59,539 bases of DNA from an uncultured Pirellulaceae bacterium (GTDB lineage: Bacteria > Planctomycetota > Planctomycetia > Pirellulales > Pirellulaceae): positions 1 through 59,539 of the forward strand of contig CALJOA010000045.1 in assembly GCA_937981585.1 (NCBI GenBank). Reading direction: 5' to 3'. The position numbers were made by a program, and so were the translations under genes. The notes beneath the pieces are model-generated. The model had not been told where the DNA came from. It searched no databases and worked only from the letters and a program-made list of their open reading frames with translations. Positions 47,801 to 56,250 of this stretch are shown piece by piece (position 1 is the stretch's first letter; every line of letters starts with the position of its first letter).

Positions 47801-49980
47801 GGCTTCTTCCTGGACTCGTCCTGCCCCGCGGACTTGCCGGACAACTCATTAGACAACACGACCGCCAACCGTCGCGCTTGGGCATCAGGATCGGCAGGCT
47901 TACCTGTCGCGTTTTCGGAAGGTGTGGCTTCTTCGAGGTCGTCATCCCAAGTCGTTGCGGATTGCCGAATCAACTCCTCCAGTTTGAACTCGGTTTTACC
48001 TTTAGGATCAAGTCCAGAAGCAAGTTCGGTGATCAACTGGTCGGCTTTTGTTTGATCCAATGACAGCACAGTGTAAGGGACCTGCACGGTGTAGTTCTGA
48101 GTTACCTGCTCGGTCGTAGGAACTTGCACCGTGTAGTTTTGAGTTACCATTTCAGTGTAAGTAACTTCTAATTGGTAGGTCTCCTCTTTACCGTTGACCA
48201 TTCGAGTTCGGTCTTCCATTCTCGTTCGGGTCACCGGAACCTGCAGCGTTTTCGTCTCGGTCCTCATGCGCGTTGTTGGCACGGCACGAGTCTTGGTTTC
48301 CGATCTTGTTTTAGTGACAAAATCCAAACCGAGGTCTTTGATTTGTTGAGGTGCGTTTCCACTGGTCGCAGATTCGGGTTGGTTTCCGTATGCAGAAGCA
48401 ATAGCACCACCAACAACAGGGGCTCCAGAAGCGACCCGACCAGCAGCGGCGCTTCTCATATTTTCCTTTTGAGCCAGTTCGCTGTTCTTTGCGGCGCTAC
48501 CAACTACCGCCATTCCTGGGCGGGCAAAGCTCGGAGTCAGTTCTCCGGTCTGATCTGGTTGCGAGTCTTGGAAACGTTCCCACGCTTCAATTGTGGACTT
48601 CAACTTCTCGACGTCCCTGTGACCGGGGCCAAGCCGACTTTGCAGCGAGTTGAGTTCAATCTTCTGCTCACTGATTCGTAACTCAATGTTCCGCAGCTCA
48701 ATGTTTTGATCCGCAGGTGCCTCGGTCGCAGGTCTAGCTCCAGCGGCACCCATCCGGTTAGCTTGTCTTTGATTCCCTGGCACGCCCATTTGTGCCTCCG
48801 GCTTTGGCAGCATTACTGCAGGGGCGGGCTCGTATTGGATTGCATCTTCCGCTTCAGCATTCCCGTCCAAGAATCCGGGCGAAGCTCCTGCTGAGTTTGA
48901 AGTACTAGATGGCGCCGGCTCAGCAGGAGCTTCGCCCCGACGACCGTTACGGCCGCTATCTTTAGTATCAGATGCCATTGGATCGGCCTGGGACATTGCC
49001 TCTTCTTCGTCTTTGCTCCACATTCCAGTGATACGTCGCCCACCAAACATCTGCTCGCCGGATTGACCTGTAGACTGAGAACCCGAATTCAATTTTCCCC
49101 GCAATTGCGGATCGAAGTCGTCGAACATCGGTTTGTTTTCACCGTCTCCACCACCTACCCTTTCCATCAACTTCGGCAAAGGGGGGGCAAGGGTCGTCTC
49201 AAGCGGCATCTTGGAATCAATAACTGGAACATCACTCGTACCCTCCTGTCTGCCGCCTTCTTGACCAGCGCCTTCTTGTCCAGCACCTTCTTGTGCGCCG
49301 CCCCTCGAAATCTCGCCACCTGCTAAAAATTCAGCCATTCTTTCACGGGCAGGAAGCTCTTGTTTCATAAGATCGACTTCGGCATCATCGCCTGCAACAT
49401 CTCCAACAGCCGTCGTCGGTAGTTGAGATTCCTCCTCCGATTGGTACGCGTACTTATCCTTCACATTCTCATCTGCCTTGGCTTTGATATCTTCAAGCGC
49501 CGGCTTACTGAGCTGCTGGGCCTGTTCCATCCTGGACGCAACGCCGGGCGCGTTACCAGCGCCATCAAAGTAAAGAGCTCCACCGACCAGCAAACCGATC
49601 AAACTGGCCGCCAAAGCGATCGGCAACCACCGGCGCGATCTTCTCGGCACAACCGCACCGTCGGACTCGGCCGCCACCAACTTGTCTGATTTGGCAGAAC
49701 CAGAAACTACCGCTGGGCCACCATTGACCAGACCATCTCCCGATTCTTGCAACACGATCCGCGTCAATTCGGACTTCTGCTGATCGTGCAATGTCATCGG
49801 AGCTTCGGTCTGGTAAGCCGAACCAAGCAATTCGACAGCGACTCGAATTTCCTCAACCGCAGCAGCCAACTCCGCAGAGCCGGAGATCGCGCTACGGATT
49901 TCCTCGGCCTCGGTTGGGCTTAGTTCGCCCAGCACAAACGCGGTCAATCGAGGATCGTCTTTTTTAATTGTGTTACTCAT
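44863..49980 (-). CDS. Giant anti-sigma/VIT/von Willebrand factor A/DUF2135 membrane protein
   Basis: 1705 residues. Residues 1-60 (LTAFVLGELSPTEAEEIRSA) resemble the anti-sigma-like N-termini of planctomycete ECF partners. One membrane helix lies at 119-137. A long low-complexity part follows (140-575), then a stretch of TRTRMED/YTVQVP repeats (about 575-650). A VIT domain (about 770-890) and a vWA domain with MIDAS motif D1040-x-S1042-x-S1044, TDLY and LSDG lie next. TPR-like helices (about 1440-1540) and a C-terminal DUF2135 beta domain (about 1588-1705) finish it. It follows the ECF sigma gene by 189 bp, which suggests that it holds the sigma factor at the membrane. Residues 347-368 derive from a dispersed DNA repeat. 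Confidence 0.9.
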   Translation of the reverse strand: MSNTIKKDDPRLTAFVLGELSPTEAEEIRSAISGSAELAAAVEEIRVAVELLGSAYQTEAPMTLHDQQKSELTRIVLQESGDGLVNGGPAVVSGSAKSDKLVAAESDGAVVPRRSRRWLPIALAASLIGLLVGGALYFDGAGNAPGVASRMEQAQQLSKPALEDIKAKADENVKDKYAYQSEEESQLPTTAVGDVAGDDAEVDLMKQELPARERMAEFLAGGEISRGGAQEGAGQEGAGQEGGRQEGTSDVPVIDSKMPLETTLAPPLPKLMERVGGGDGENKPMFDDFDPQLRGKLNSGSQSTGQSGEQMFGGRRITGMWSKDEEEAMSQADPMASDTKDSGRNGRRGEAPAEPAPSSTSNSAGASPGFLDGNAEAEDAIQYEPAPAVMLPKPEAQMGVPGNQRQANRMGAAGARPATEAPADQNIELRNIELRISEQKIELNSLQSRLGPGHRDVEKLKSTIEAWERFQDSQPDQTGELTPSFARPGMAVVGSAAKNSELAQKENMRSAAAGRVASGAPVVGGAIASAYGNQPESATSGNAPQQIKDLGLDFVTKTRSETKTRAVPTTRMRTETKTLQVPVTRTRMEDRTRMVNGKEETYQLEVTYTEMVTQNYTVQVPTTEQVTQNYTVQVPYTVLSLDQTKADQLITELASGLDPKGKTEFKLEELIRQSATTWDDDLEEATPSENATGKPADPDAQARRLAVVLSNELSGKSAGQDESRKKPGFDVSDVLKTLDKSLAKRNAEVRRTRTWKRVKAVPNTTRLMVGDKDELDLTGMQVNVQVDGFRARVLIDCFYYNDRSEQLEGNFKLRLPDDASLYYFAFGESAYDLQPKGELAASEFLDDGTQFVSLGAPEIREARKDVWENVKEARMVPREKAAHAYRETVRRKIDPALVEWSGAGVFNARVFPLAPKKLHRIVIGYDVNLTQTDGGWTYQLDLPEEPGQCQVDLNIQPVAGVEYNVTPDSEPSENVIKGKSHQLHRFLGKQANGIKVAATASQILLHSSDEDEGEFWGIQIKPDLPVEEVKGSPVGIFMVDTSLSSNPDKFNVWLEMLRSTLTNNRDSMKHFNVLFFNVDSHFWKDGYVANTPENVEALMATCDTLALEGATDLYGAISQITNADWAFQSPQSSESQRPDLFLLSDGAATWGETNLRLIGRQLADDNLGSLFAYQTGLTGTSIASLRFLAGESGGAVFSVATEDEIKTASTAHRKRPWKLNSVTAAGATDTMTAGRVQWVYPGQSLTIVGRGELEGPIELDLDQGSDTKTISIALNAVEQVESELASRLYGQVAVGQLESLGAKVFDVAASYARHFRVTGDTCSLLMLETEADYQRFNIRPEEDLFVIKSRVAKDLIADTMKKSADTLADPKAQTLAWLKRLETMPGMSFKMPTALKLAMDDIEIVAISKPLECSLTEKKEFSETYLSALKSERLDYEKIAAEASRRAGSSVDEAIKVYSSLVERNPGDIVIARDVAFTAMELERPAQAFHLLKRVARARPFQGSIYPALGQCLTQLGQSDMAIVYYEVALGGTFERQGNEFKQIVSTQYMHLLRKIKSGKLESSVPEFAAARLETLKKDMKFSSADVVITMMWNTDQTDVDLHVVEPSGEECSYENKKTRSGGGITSDITTGFGPEMYLNTVAPKGKYEIKVKYFGNGQNRTELRNKVHLMIYRDYGRDSERVDRRTIQLKTVGEKESVATIGVE
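48877..48940. repeat. Dispersed GCGAAGCTCCTGCTGAGC palindrome inside a coding region
   Basis: This 64-bp inverted repeat matches the intergenic copies at 35907-35984 and 54285-54359, with arms GGGCGAAGCTCCTGCTGAG and GGCTCAGCAGGAGCTTCGCC. It lies in the giant vWA gene without breaking the frame and encodes the peptide RGEAPAEPAPSSTSNSAGAS. The host region is low-complexity and would tolerate an insertion. Confidence 0.88.
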
Positions 49981-50060
49981 TTGTCAACCTTGGAGTGGTT
50001 TTGATCAACGACACCTTGCCTTTGATCGTGATTCAATTGAATCTGCCTCAATGCTCGTTT

Positions 50061-50145
50061 TTTCAAAATTCAAAATTCAAAATTAAAAATTTGCAATTTG
50101 GATCAATACTCAATACTCAATACTCAATACTCAATACTCAATACT
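50061..50145. repeat. Heptanucleotide tandem repeats
   Basis: Two short tandem arrays lie between the sigma factor gene and the giant vWA gene. Three TTCAAAA units (50062-50082) are followed by six perfect CAATACT units (50104-50145). They are in the 189-bp leader of the downstream gene and could vary in copy number by slippage. Confidence 0.92.
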
Positions 50146-50169
50146 CCATGCTTGGCATTCACTACTCAT

Positions 50170-50727
50170 TCACTGCTGCACCAATCTTTGTCGAAGCTTC
50201 GAAATTGCAGTGTGCAAAATAAAGCCAACGTTGGAGCTGCTCAGCCCGGTGACCTCAGCAATTTCTTTGTAGCTCAGCCCGGCGTTAAATTTGAGTCGCA
50301 AGACTTCCTGTTGTCGCTCAGGCAATCGGGCAATTTGTTTCAACAGTCCTTTTGCCGTTTCGGATTTTTCAAGCCGCGCAACCGGATCGACTGACGCATC
50401 CGATTGTCCTTCGAGGTGATCGGTTAACTGATTTTCGGGTGCCAGTTTCATACGACGCTCCTTGCGACAAACATCAATCGCTCGATTACGACAGACGGTA
50501 AACAACCACTGGGCCACCCGGGGACGAAGCTCTTCATTGGGATGGCGACAAAGCTGCAAAAACGTGTCTTGAACCACGTCACGGGCAGTTTCCAAATCAT
50601 GAACAAAGTGATTGGCGTAGCGCAGCAGCGAACCTTCATGCTCCTCAATCGCACAAAGAACCCAATCCTCAGTCCCGCCGGCTGTTGCCGAGCTGGGGAC
50701 CAATGCTGGCCTGATTTCGTCGTTCAT
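50170..50727 (-). CDS. ECF-type RNA polymerase sigma factor
   Basis: A 185-residue ECF sigma factor. Region 2 has LLRYANHFVHDLETARDVVQDTFLQLCR and the -10 recognition helix ending AQWLFTVCRNRAIDVCRKERR. Region 4 has LPERQQEVLRLKFNAGLSYKEIAEVTGLSS. I set the start at ATG 50727 (MNDEIRPAL), which has GGA upstream and the usual family length; the frame stays open to 50802. The next gene on the strand encodes a membrane protein with an anti-sigma-like N-terminus. Target promoters are unknown, but autoregulation is common for such pairs. Confidence 0.94.
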   Translation of the reverse strand: MNDEIRPALVPSSATAGGTEDWVLCAIEEHEGSLLRYANHFVHDLETARDVVQDTFLQLCRHPNEELRPRVAQWLFTVCRNRAIDVCRKERRMKLAPENQLTDHLEGQSDASVDPVARLEKSETAKGLLKQIARLPERQQEVLRLKFNAGLSYKEIAEVTGLSSSNVGFILHTAISKLRQRLVQQ

Positions 50728-51247
50728 AATTGTTCCGTGGATTATTCCCAGACGACTTCGTTCAAAGCACTGTCTGGACTTACGCGGTTCAAAAGCAATC
50801 ACGAACCGCCACTGGTTCCATTAGAGGCTTTTTTGCGCAATCCCCAAAATATGCGGTAAACCCGGGAGAGATAGGCTCCAACCGCGGGATAGGCATATTG
50901 TCTGTCAGACAGCGCGTTAGTTCGGTCATGCATCCGCAGGCAGGCAACTTGCATCAGTTCCAGCCTCTGAGCGTAAAAGCAGAACCGCTAATAGACGCTA
51001 ATGAACATTAATGATTCTTGAAAAGCAGCGCTTAGGTGATTGGCGGCGTATTCCGTTCCGTAGGATGATTGATAGAGGCGCAGAGGAAGCAGAGTTCTTT
51101 CCCGACTTTCTCCGCGCTCTCTGCGCCTCTGCGTTTTCAAAAAAGAAGTGCAGAAGCCGCCGGTTCAAACAACGAAACCTGCACCGCTTTTACCGGCTCA
51201 CAAATTACATTGGCGTCTATTAGCGTTCATCAGCGGTTAAACACCCC
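50728..51247. other. Intergenic region built of nested repeats
   Basis: Between the sigma factor and membrane protease genes lie three repeat segments. ACCGCTAATAGACGCTAATG is in 50981-51016, GGCGCAGAG...CTCTGCGCC forms an inverted repeat at 51075-51143, and ATTGGCGTCTATTAGCGTTC lies at 51209-51240. The outer two are reverse-oriented relatives of each other and of 54476-54553, so the inner element sits between two copies of another repeat. No gene is supported here. Confidence 0.65.
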
Positions 51248-52117
51248 TCATCTTGACTGATACTTTTGTGGCAGAAAACCAGTTATCGCATAAACAATAA
51301 CTGCAGCAATACTACACAACACCACCGCCAAACCAAGAATCGCAAACAGCGGTCCCATGGTGCCAACCATCGTGTTGACCATCCGATCGGCATCGACACC
51401 CGCCAGCGCCAACAGAAACACGCCCGCGATCAACACCGTGCCAACGATGAACACGCCGTTCCACGCGCCTTCATAGTCGCTGGGACTCGGTGCCATGTGA
51501 GTACCAACGCACAGCACCAGGTAGATGAAGACCCAAAACCTTGCGGTAAAGAAATTCTGGAAGTGGATCACGCTGCCAAAAATTGTTGTGGCAATCCCAA
51601 TTGATTTTTCGATCGCGTCACCCTCGGCATCGGCTCCAGTGAGTTCCAATGCGCTGCGAGCTGCTTCCGGGTAAAACATCCAAAGCAATAGCGCCAGCGC
51701 AATCGAACCTCCGATCAACGGCGCGATCCCAATGAAGAAATTGCCAAATCGCTGGAATCGATTCCGGGTATCAAACGTGTGGACAACGTAGCCCAGGCGC
51801 CCCGATTTTTGATCTGGCTCGAACAACGCGATCTCTTTGATCTTGTGGCGAAAGACCCAGCACATAAACGCATGGCTAAGCTCATGGATAGGCGTTCCCA
51901 ACCAACCGGTCCACAAAACGCTTTTCCAACCGAACCGCTCTGCCAATCTGCCTTCAGTGATTCTCTCAAGCCAGTGAATCACCATCGCAAACGCAACAAA
52001 GGGAGCCAGCAGGATGAACAGAAGCTTGAAGGTCTCGATCAGAATAGGACCCACCGCGCCGACAAGGCAGGCAGCAAAGGCTTGGGAAGCGATCGGGTAA
52101 GCGGGTTCAATCATCAA
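51248..52117 (-). CDS. Polytopic membrane zinc metalloprotease-like protein (HExxH)
   Basis: A 289-residue inner-membrane protein with about six helices. The sequence GTPIHELSHAFMCWVF (73-88) gives a zinc-binding HExxH motif with His78, Glu79 and His82 next to a membrane segment, as in M50 site-2 proteases. An Asp in APSPSDYEGAW (about 213) lies after a helix and could be the third zinc ligand, although the classic NPDG motif of M50 is not seen. Another GFG-type segment links the helices. Substrate unknown. Because the ECF sigma/anti-sigma pair is the downstream neighbour on the same strand, release of the sigma factor by proteolysis is a possible but unproven role. Confidence 0.8.
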   Translation of the reverse strand: MMIEPAYPIASQAFAACLVGAVGPILIETFKLLFILLAPFVAFAMVIHWLERITEGRLAERFGWKSVLWTGWLGTPIHELSHAFMCWVFRHKIKEIALFEPDQKSGRLGYVVHTFDTRNRFQRFGNFFIGIAPLIGGSIALALLLWMFYPEAARSALELTGADAEGDAIEKSIGIATTIFGSVIHFQNFFTARFWVFIYLVLCVGTHMAPSPSDYEGAWNGVFIVGTVLIAGVFLLALAGVDADRMVNTMVGTMGPLFAILGLAVVLCSIAAVIVYAITGFLPQKYQSR

Positions 52118-52319
52118 GGTTCAATCGTTGGCAAAGTTCAACTAGGCCAGCTGAGCAAATACAAGCTTCCTGTTACAGCACGCGGAACGTAAACTGGGAA
52201 GCAAAATGGGTCTCTGTCTCTGTTACAGTGATTCAATCCCTGCTAGTTTTAGTCGTTCTCAATCCGATCGACGAGTCCAATACCAACCCCATAAAGGCAC
52301 AGGAAACCATTCATCGACG

Positions 52320-52748
52320 ATGAACCAACTCAGACAAATCAAGCGAAGTGAACTTAAACCCGACGAAGTCCTCTGTACCTACTGTACGGCTAAATGCTGC
52401 CGATATTTTTCCCTGGCGATCGACAAGCCCCGAACTGCGGCAGATTTTGACTATTTGAGATGGTATCTGCTGCATGATTTTGCCAGCGTGTTCACCGAAG
52501 GCGACTCGTGGTTCATTTTGGTTCACACAAAATGCAAACACTTGCAAGACGACAATCGTTGTGGCATCTACCAAACGCGGCCCCAAATCTGCCGAGACTA
52601 TACGACCAAGAATTGCGAGTACGAAGACGACTACACTTACGATCGGTACTTTGAAACCGGCGAGCAAATTGCCGAGTATTCCAATGCTCGATTCAATGAA
52701 CCGGAAACTTTTCGAACCCCCAAACCTGGATTGCCGATCTTGAATTAG
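52320..52748 (+). CDS. YkgJ-type cysteine-cluster protein
   Basis: A 142-residue cytoplasmic protein. Cysteines in CTYCTAKCC (20-28), TKCKHL, RCGIYQTRPQICRDY and TKNCEY match the YkgJ/UPF0153 putative zinc- or iron-binding cluster family, whose function is unknown. ATG 52320 is preferred (AGGAAA upstream, compact family length) over the frame opening at 52206. hisS starts 43 bp after the stop, so the two probably share a transcript. Confidence 0.88.
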   Translation: MNQLRQIKRSELKPDEVLCTYCTAKCCRYFSLAIDKPRTAADFDYLRWYLLHDFASVFTEGDSWFILVHTKCKHLQDDNRCGIYQTRPQICRDYTTKNCEYEDDYTYDRYFETGEQIAEYSNARFNEPETFRTPKPGLPILN

Positions 52749-52791
52749 TACTTTGCTAAGGCTCATATTGCCAACTTCAGAAACAAAACAC

Positions 52792-54159
52792 ATGTCAAAT
52801 CAACTTATTCAGCCTCGCACCTTGAGCGGGTTTCGTGACTTTCTCCCTGAGTCGATGATCCCCCGGGAACGGCTGATGGAAACGGCTCGAGAAGTCTATC
52901 GCTCGTACGGATTCGTCCCGATTGATACGCCGACACTGGAGTATTCGGAAATACTCTGTGGCAAAGGAAGCGAAGAAACCGATCGGCAAATGTATCGTTT
53001 CATGCAAGGCAAGCGTGATGTGGCGATGCGTTTTGATTTGACGGTTCCACTTGCCCGATTTGCGGCGCAGTACTGCAATGAGCTTGGCCTGCCATTTAAG
53101 CGTTACCAGATCGGCAACGTGTGGCGAGGCGAGCGACCCCAGGCCGGACGCTATCGCGAGTTCGCCCAATGCGATTTTGACACGATCGGAACGACTTCGA
53201 TCGCAAGTGACATTGAAACAGTGTTGGTGATCAACGATCTGATGCGGGCGATCGGGTTTGAAAAATTCAAAATCCGCATGAACAACCGGAAGGTCCTTAA
53301 CGGCGTTTTGGAAAAGGCAAATCTCTCTGAGCACAGCGTCTGTGTGCTCAGAGCGCTGGACAAGCTTGGCAAGATCGGACCTGAAAAAGTCAAACAGGAA
53401 ATGCTGGAGACGACCGATGCTACCGGCGAGCAAGCGGACCAGATTCTCCAATTGGCCAAGATCCAGGGATCATCAGCAGATGTCATCAAACAACTGGGAC
53501 CGATTTGCGCCGGCAACGAGCTGGCCGAGCTTGGTCGTGATCAAATCAACCAAGTCGTCAGTGCCGCCCAAGCCGTCGGGTTGACCGACGATAATCTCAC
53601 GATCGACGTTTCGATTGCCCGTGGACTGGACTACTACACCGGAACGATCGTCGAGACGTTTCTGGATGACTTGCCGTCCTTCGGCAGCGTATGTTCGGGT
53701 GGCCGCTACGACAATCTGGCTCAGCTTTATACCAAACAGGAATTGCCCGGCATCGGAGCTTCGCTCGGCCTCGACCGCTTGCTCGCCGCGATGCAGGAAT
53801 TGAACTTGATCTCCGGCACGCGATCAACCGCTGACGTCCTGATCGTTCAATTTGAACAGGAGAAGCTGAACGATTATCTCAAGATCGCGTCGGACCTTCG
53901 TGCAAGTGGAATCAACACAGAGGTATTTCCTGAAGCGGTGATTTCGGCACCAAGTTTCAAGATGAAGCCAAAAAGGCTGAACCAACAATTCAAGTACGCT
54001 AACCGTCGCGGAATCCCAGCAGTCATCATCGCCGGCGGAGACGAAATGGCGGCCGGCGTCGTCAAGATTAAATGGATGGAAGACGGCTCGGAGTCAGAGT
54101 TGCCGCTGGAGTCCGGTTCTACCGCGATCGCTCAATGGCTCAAGGAAAAACTCAGCTAG
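52792..54159 (+). CDS. hisS: Histidyl-tRNA synthetase
   Basis: A 455-residue class II aminoacyl-tRNA synthetase that charges tRNA-His. Motif 1 lies after LSGFRDFLPESM; motif 2 is in RPQAGRYREFAQCDFDTIG; the His-specific ARGLDYYTGTIVE and the SVCSGGRYDNLAQLY segments are present; motif 3 is in GIGASLGLDRLLA. The C-terminal anticodon-binding domain (about 350-455) completes it. ATG 52792 fits the family start; an in-frame extension to 52753 covers the intergenic space after the Cys-cluster gene. Confidence 0.97.
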   Translation: MSNQLIQPRTLSGFRDFLPESMIPRERLMETAREVYRSYGFVPIDTPTLEYSEILCGKGSEETDRQMYRFMQGKRDVAMRFDLTVPLARFAAQYCNELGLPFKRYQIGNVWRGERPQAGRYREFAQCDFDTIGTTSIASDIETVLVINDLMRAIGFEKFKIRMNNRKVLNGVLEKANLSEHSVCVLRALDKLGKIGPEKVKQEMLETTDATGEQADQILQLAKIQGSSADVIKQLGPICAGNELAELGRDQINQVVSAAQAVGLTDDNLTIDVSIARGLDYYTGTIVETFLDDLPSFGSVCSGGRYDNLAQLYTKQELPGIGASLGLDRLLAAMQELNLISGTRSTADVLIVQFEQEKLNDYLKIASDLRASGINTEVFPEAVISAPSFKMKPKRLNQQFKYANRRGIPAVIIAGGDEMAAGVVKIKWMEDGSESELPLESGSTAIAQWLKEKLS

Positions 54160-54617
54160 TCGCTTCGCTGCTTCTTGAATTTAGGGTTGCTTGTCAAAGT
54201 AGTAAGTCTCGGAGAGATTGATCTCATGAGCAATTTTGGCGCTTAGGCGCTAAGCCGCGTTTGAAAATGTCAAAACATAGACTCTCGGGAGGGCGAAGCT
54301 CCCGCTGAGCCGGTGTCATCTGGCGCTTCAGGCTCAGCAGGAGTTTCGCCCTCCCGAGGAAGCAATTTACAAAACGGGTCTAGCTGTATCCCCACTCGCT
54401 TGCGCTTCGAGCTCGTATTGAAGTTGTGTCGTTGGACTAGTTGATCGACAAATCTGAAACGGTTAGTTCGAAATATAACCGCCAATAAACGCAAATGGAC
54501 GCAAATGAAACCAGAATTTGTATTCGCGTTTATTAGCGTTCATTCGCGGTTAAAAATCCGGCAAGCATTCTCACGCAAGCGGGCACGTTCAGCCCTGACA
54601 GACTACGATTCGTTTTG
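54160..54617. other. Intergenic region with two repeat elements between convergent genes
   Basis: Between hisS and the convergent sulfatase gene lie an 75-bp GCGAAGCTCC/GGAGTTTCGC palindrome (54285-54359) and an AATAAACGC...GCGTTTATT inverted repeat (54476-54553) that ends GCGTTCATTCGCGGTTAAAA. The latter has relatives at 50981-51016 and 51209-51240. No T-run terminator or gene was recognised. Confidence 0.75.
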
Positions 54618-56096
54618 CTACTTCTTTTTTGATTTGGCTTTTGAGTCCTTACTGCGGTGAAGCAAAAAACGCTCGTGTAATTCTGCAACCAAATCGGGAT
54701 GATTGGCGGCGACGTTGCGTTTTTCTTCCGGATCTTCTTCGAGGTTCATCAGTTGCCATTGGCTCTGATCCGGTTCGCCTTTTCCGTATTTTACGGCTTT
54801 CCAGTTCTTGTATCGAATCGCCCAGCGGTTGATGGGTGAATTCCAAATCCAATAAAAGTCACGATCTGGAATCTGCTTGCCGTCTAACAAGACGGGCAAC
54901 AAATCGACGCCATCCCATTTGAACGATTCAGTTTCCCGGATCTTCAGGACGCTGGCCAACGTCGGAAACCAGTCGATGATATGAGTTGTTTGATTAACTT
55001 GACGGGGCTCGATTTTTGCAGGCCAGTAAATGAAGCCTGGAACATGGATTCCGCCTTCCCAAACATCCAATTTCTTGCCTCGCAAATCGTCCGGCTGGTT
55101 GTAATCACTCAGCGGGTAGTTGTCAGGGTAACCGCCGCCACGGTTGTCCACCCAGGGTCCGTTGTCCGAGGAAAACAGAATCAAAGTATGTTCAATTTGG
55201 CCGGTTTCCTGAAGCGATTTGACAACCTCTCCAACGGCGTGGTCGAGATGGTGGATCGTGGCAAGCAACAGACGCTTGTCGCGAGATTTTTCGGATTGGA
55301 TCTTTCCAGCCGGATCGTTGAACCAACGAATCTTGTCTTCGTTGAGCCAGCGATCGTTATTCTCCGGATCGGGCTGGGTCGGCGTATCGACAAACTCACC
55401 ACGCTCATCCAGCGGCGTGTGCGGCGCATGGAATGGCAAGTAAAGAAAGAATGGATCCTCGCGATCTTTGCGAATGAACTTGATGGCTTCTTCGTAGCAC
55501 AAGTCGGTAACGTGCCGTCCGTTTTGATAGCCCGGAATAATCTCGTGGTCACGATGCCAAGTCGGATCGTAGGGCGTATCGTCTTTCGCGTGATAGCGGT
55601 GGTCGTACATTCCCACAGCTCCAGTTAGCGAACCATAACTCGAATCAAATCCGAAATGATTCGGGCCGTGTTTCGCCGTTGAACCAAGATGCCATTTGCC
55701 ACTGATAAACGTATCGTAGCCATTGTCTTGAAACATCGCCGCCATCGTAGGCGTGCCCAATGGAAATGCCGCCTCGTTGTTGGCTTGTTGAGCCGCCCCA
55801 CCAAAACGGCTTGGATAGCGTCCAGTCATCAACGCCACACGCGTCGGCGTACATTGCGGCATGACGTAGTGATTGACTAGCCTGGCCCCGGCATTGGCAA
55901 GCCTGTCCAGATTCGGGCTATAGACATTCGGGTTGTTGTATCCAATGTCCGCCCAGCCCTGATCGTCACTGATAATCACCACAACGTTGGGCCGTTGATC
56001 GGCAGTTTTGTCCTCGGCAAGCAAAGTTTGCGGTTGGGCAACACAATCCAACGCAACAATCAAAACGAAAAGCAAAGAAGAACGGATAGGTTTCAT
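54618..56096 (-). CDS. Secreted formylglycine-dependent sulfatase (S1 family)
   Basis: A 492-residue exported sulfatase. A signal peptide covers about 1-27. Metal ligands Asp44 and Asp45 are in IISDDQGW, and the sulfatase signature CTPTR has Cys82, to be converted to formylglycine, and Arg86. The FISGKWHLG and SSDNGPW segments of the active site are also present. It should hydrolyse sulfate esters, probably of marine polysaccharides, which is inference from the family. No maturase gene lies nearby. The C-terminus is Lys-rich (SKAKSKKK). Confidence 0.95.
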   Translation of the reverse strand: MKPIRSSLLFVLIVALDCVAQPQTLLAEDKTADQRPNVVVIISDDQGWADIGYNNPNVYSPNLDRLANAGARLVNHYVMPQCTPTRVALMTGRYPSRFGGAAQQANNEAAFPLGTPTMAAMFQDNGYDTFISGKWHLGSTAKHGPNHFGFDSSYGSLTGAVGMYDHRYHAKDDTPYDPTWHRDHEIIPGYQNGRHVTDLCYEEAIKFIRKDREDPFFLYLPFHAPHTPLDERGEFVDTPTQPDPENNDRWLNEDKIRWFNDPAGKIQSEKSRDKRLLLATIHHLDHAVGEVVKSLQETGQIEHTLILFSSDNGPWVDNRGGGYPDNYPLSDYNQPDDLRGKKLDVWEGGIHVPGFIYWPAKIEPRQVNQTTHIIDWFPTLASVLKIRETESFKWDGVDLLPVLLDGKQIPDRDFYWIWNSPINRWAIRYKNWKAVKYGKGEPDQSQWQLMNLEEDPEEKRNVAANHPDLVAELHERFLLHRSKDSKAKSKKK

Positions 56097-56250
56097 ATCG
56101 TGTCCCGCAGGCCTCTTAAAGTTGGTTTGTCAGATCGCCCTGATGAAATTAAACTAGATCCGTCAGAGCCGAAATGAAGTCTTTCGACTCGAGCTACTAT
56201 AATCAACTCTACGATTTGCCACAGACTTCACAAACAAAACGATATCATCG

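Noticed and set aside
50104-50145. Possible CRISPR-like array
   Set aside because: The units are only seven bases, adjacent and without spacers; this is a simple tandem repeat.
54270-54494. 74-codon minus-strand frame over a repeat element
   Set aside because: It translates the GCGAAGCTCC palindrome and has no start signal; the same peptide is known to arise from this repeat at 48877-48940.
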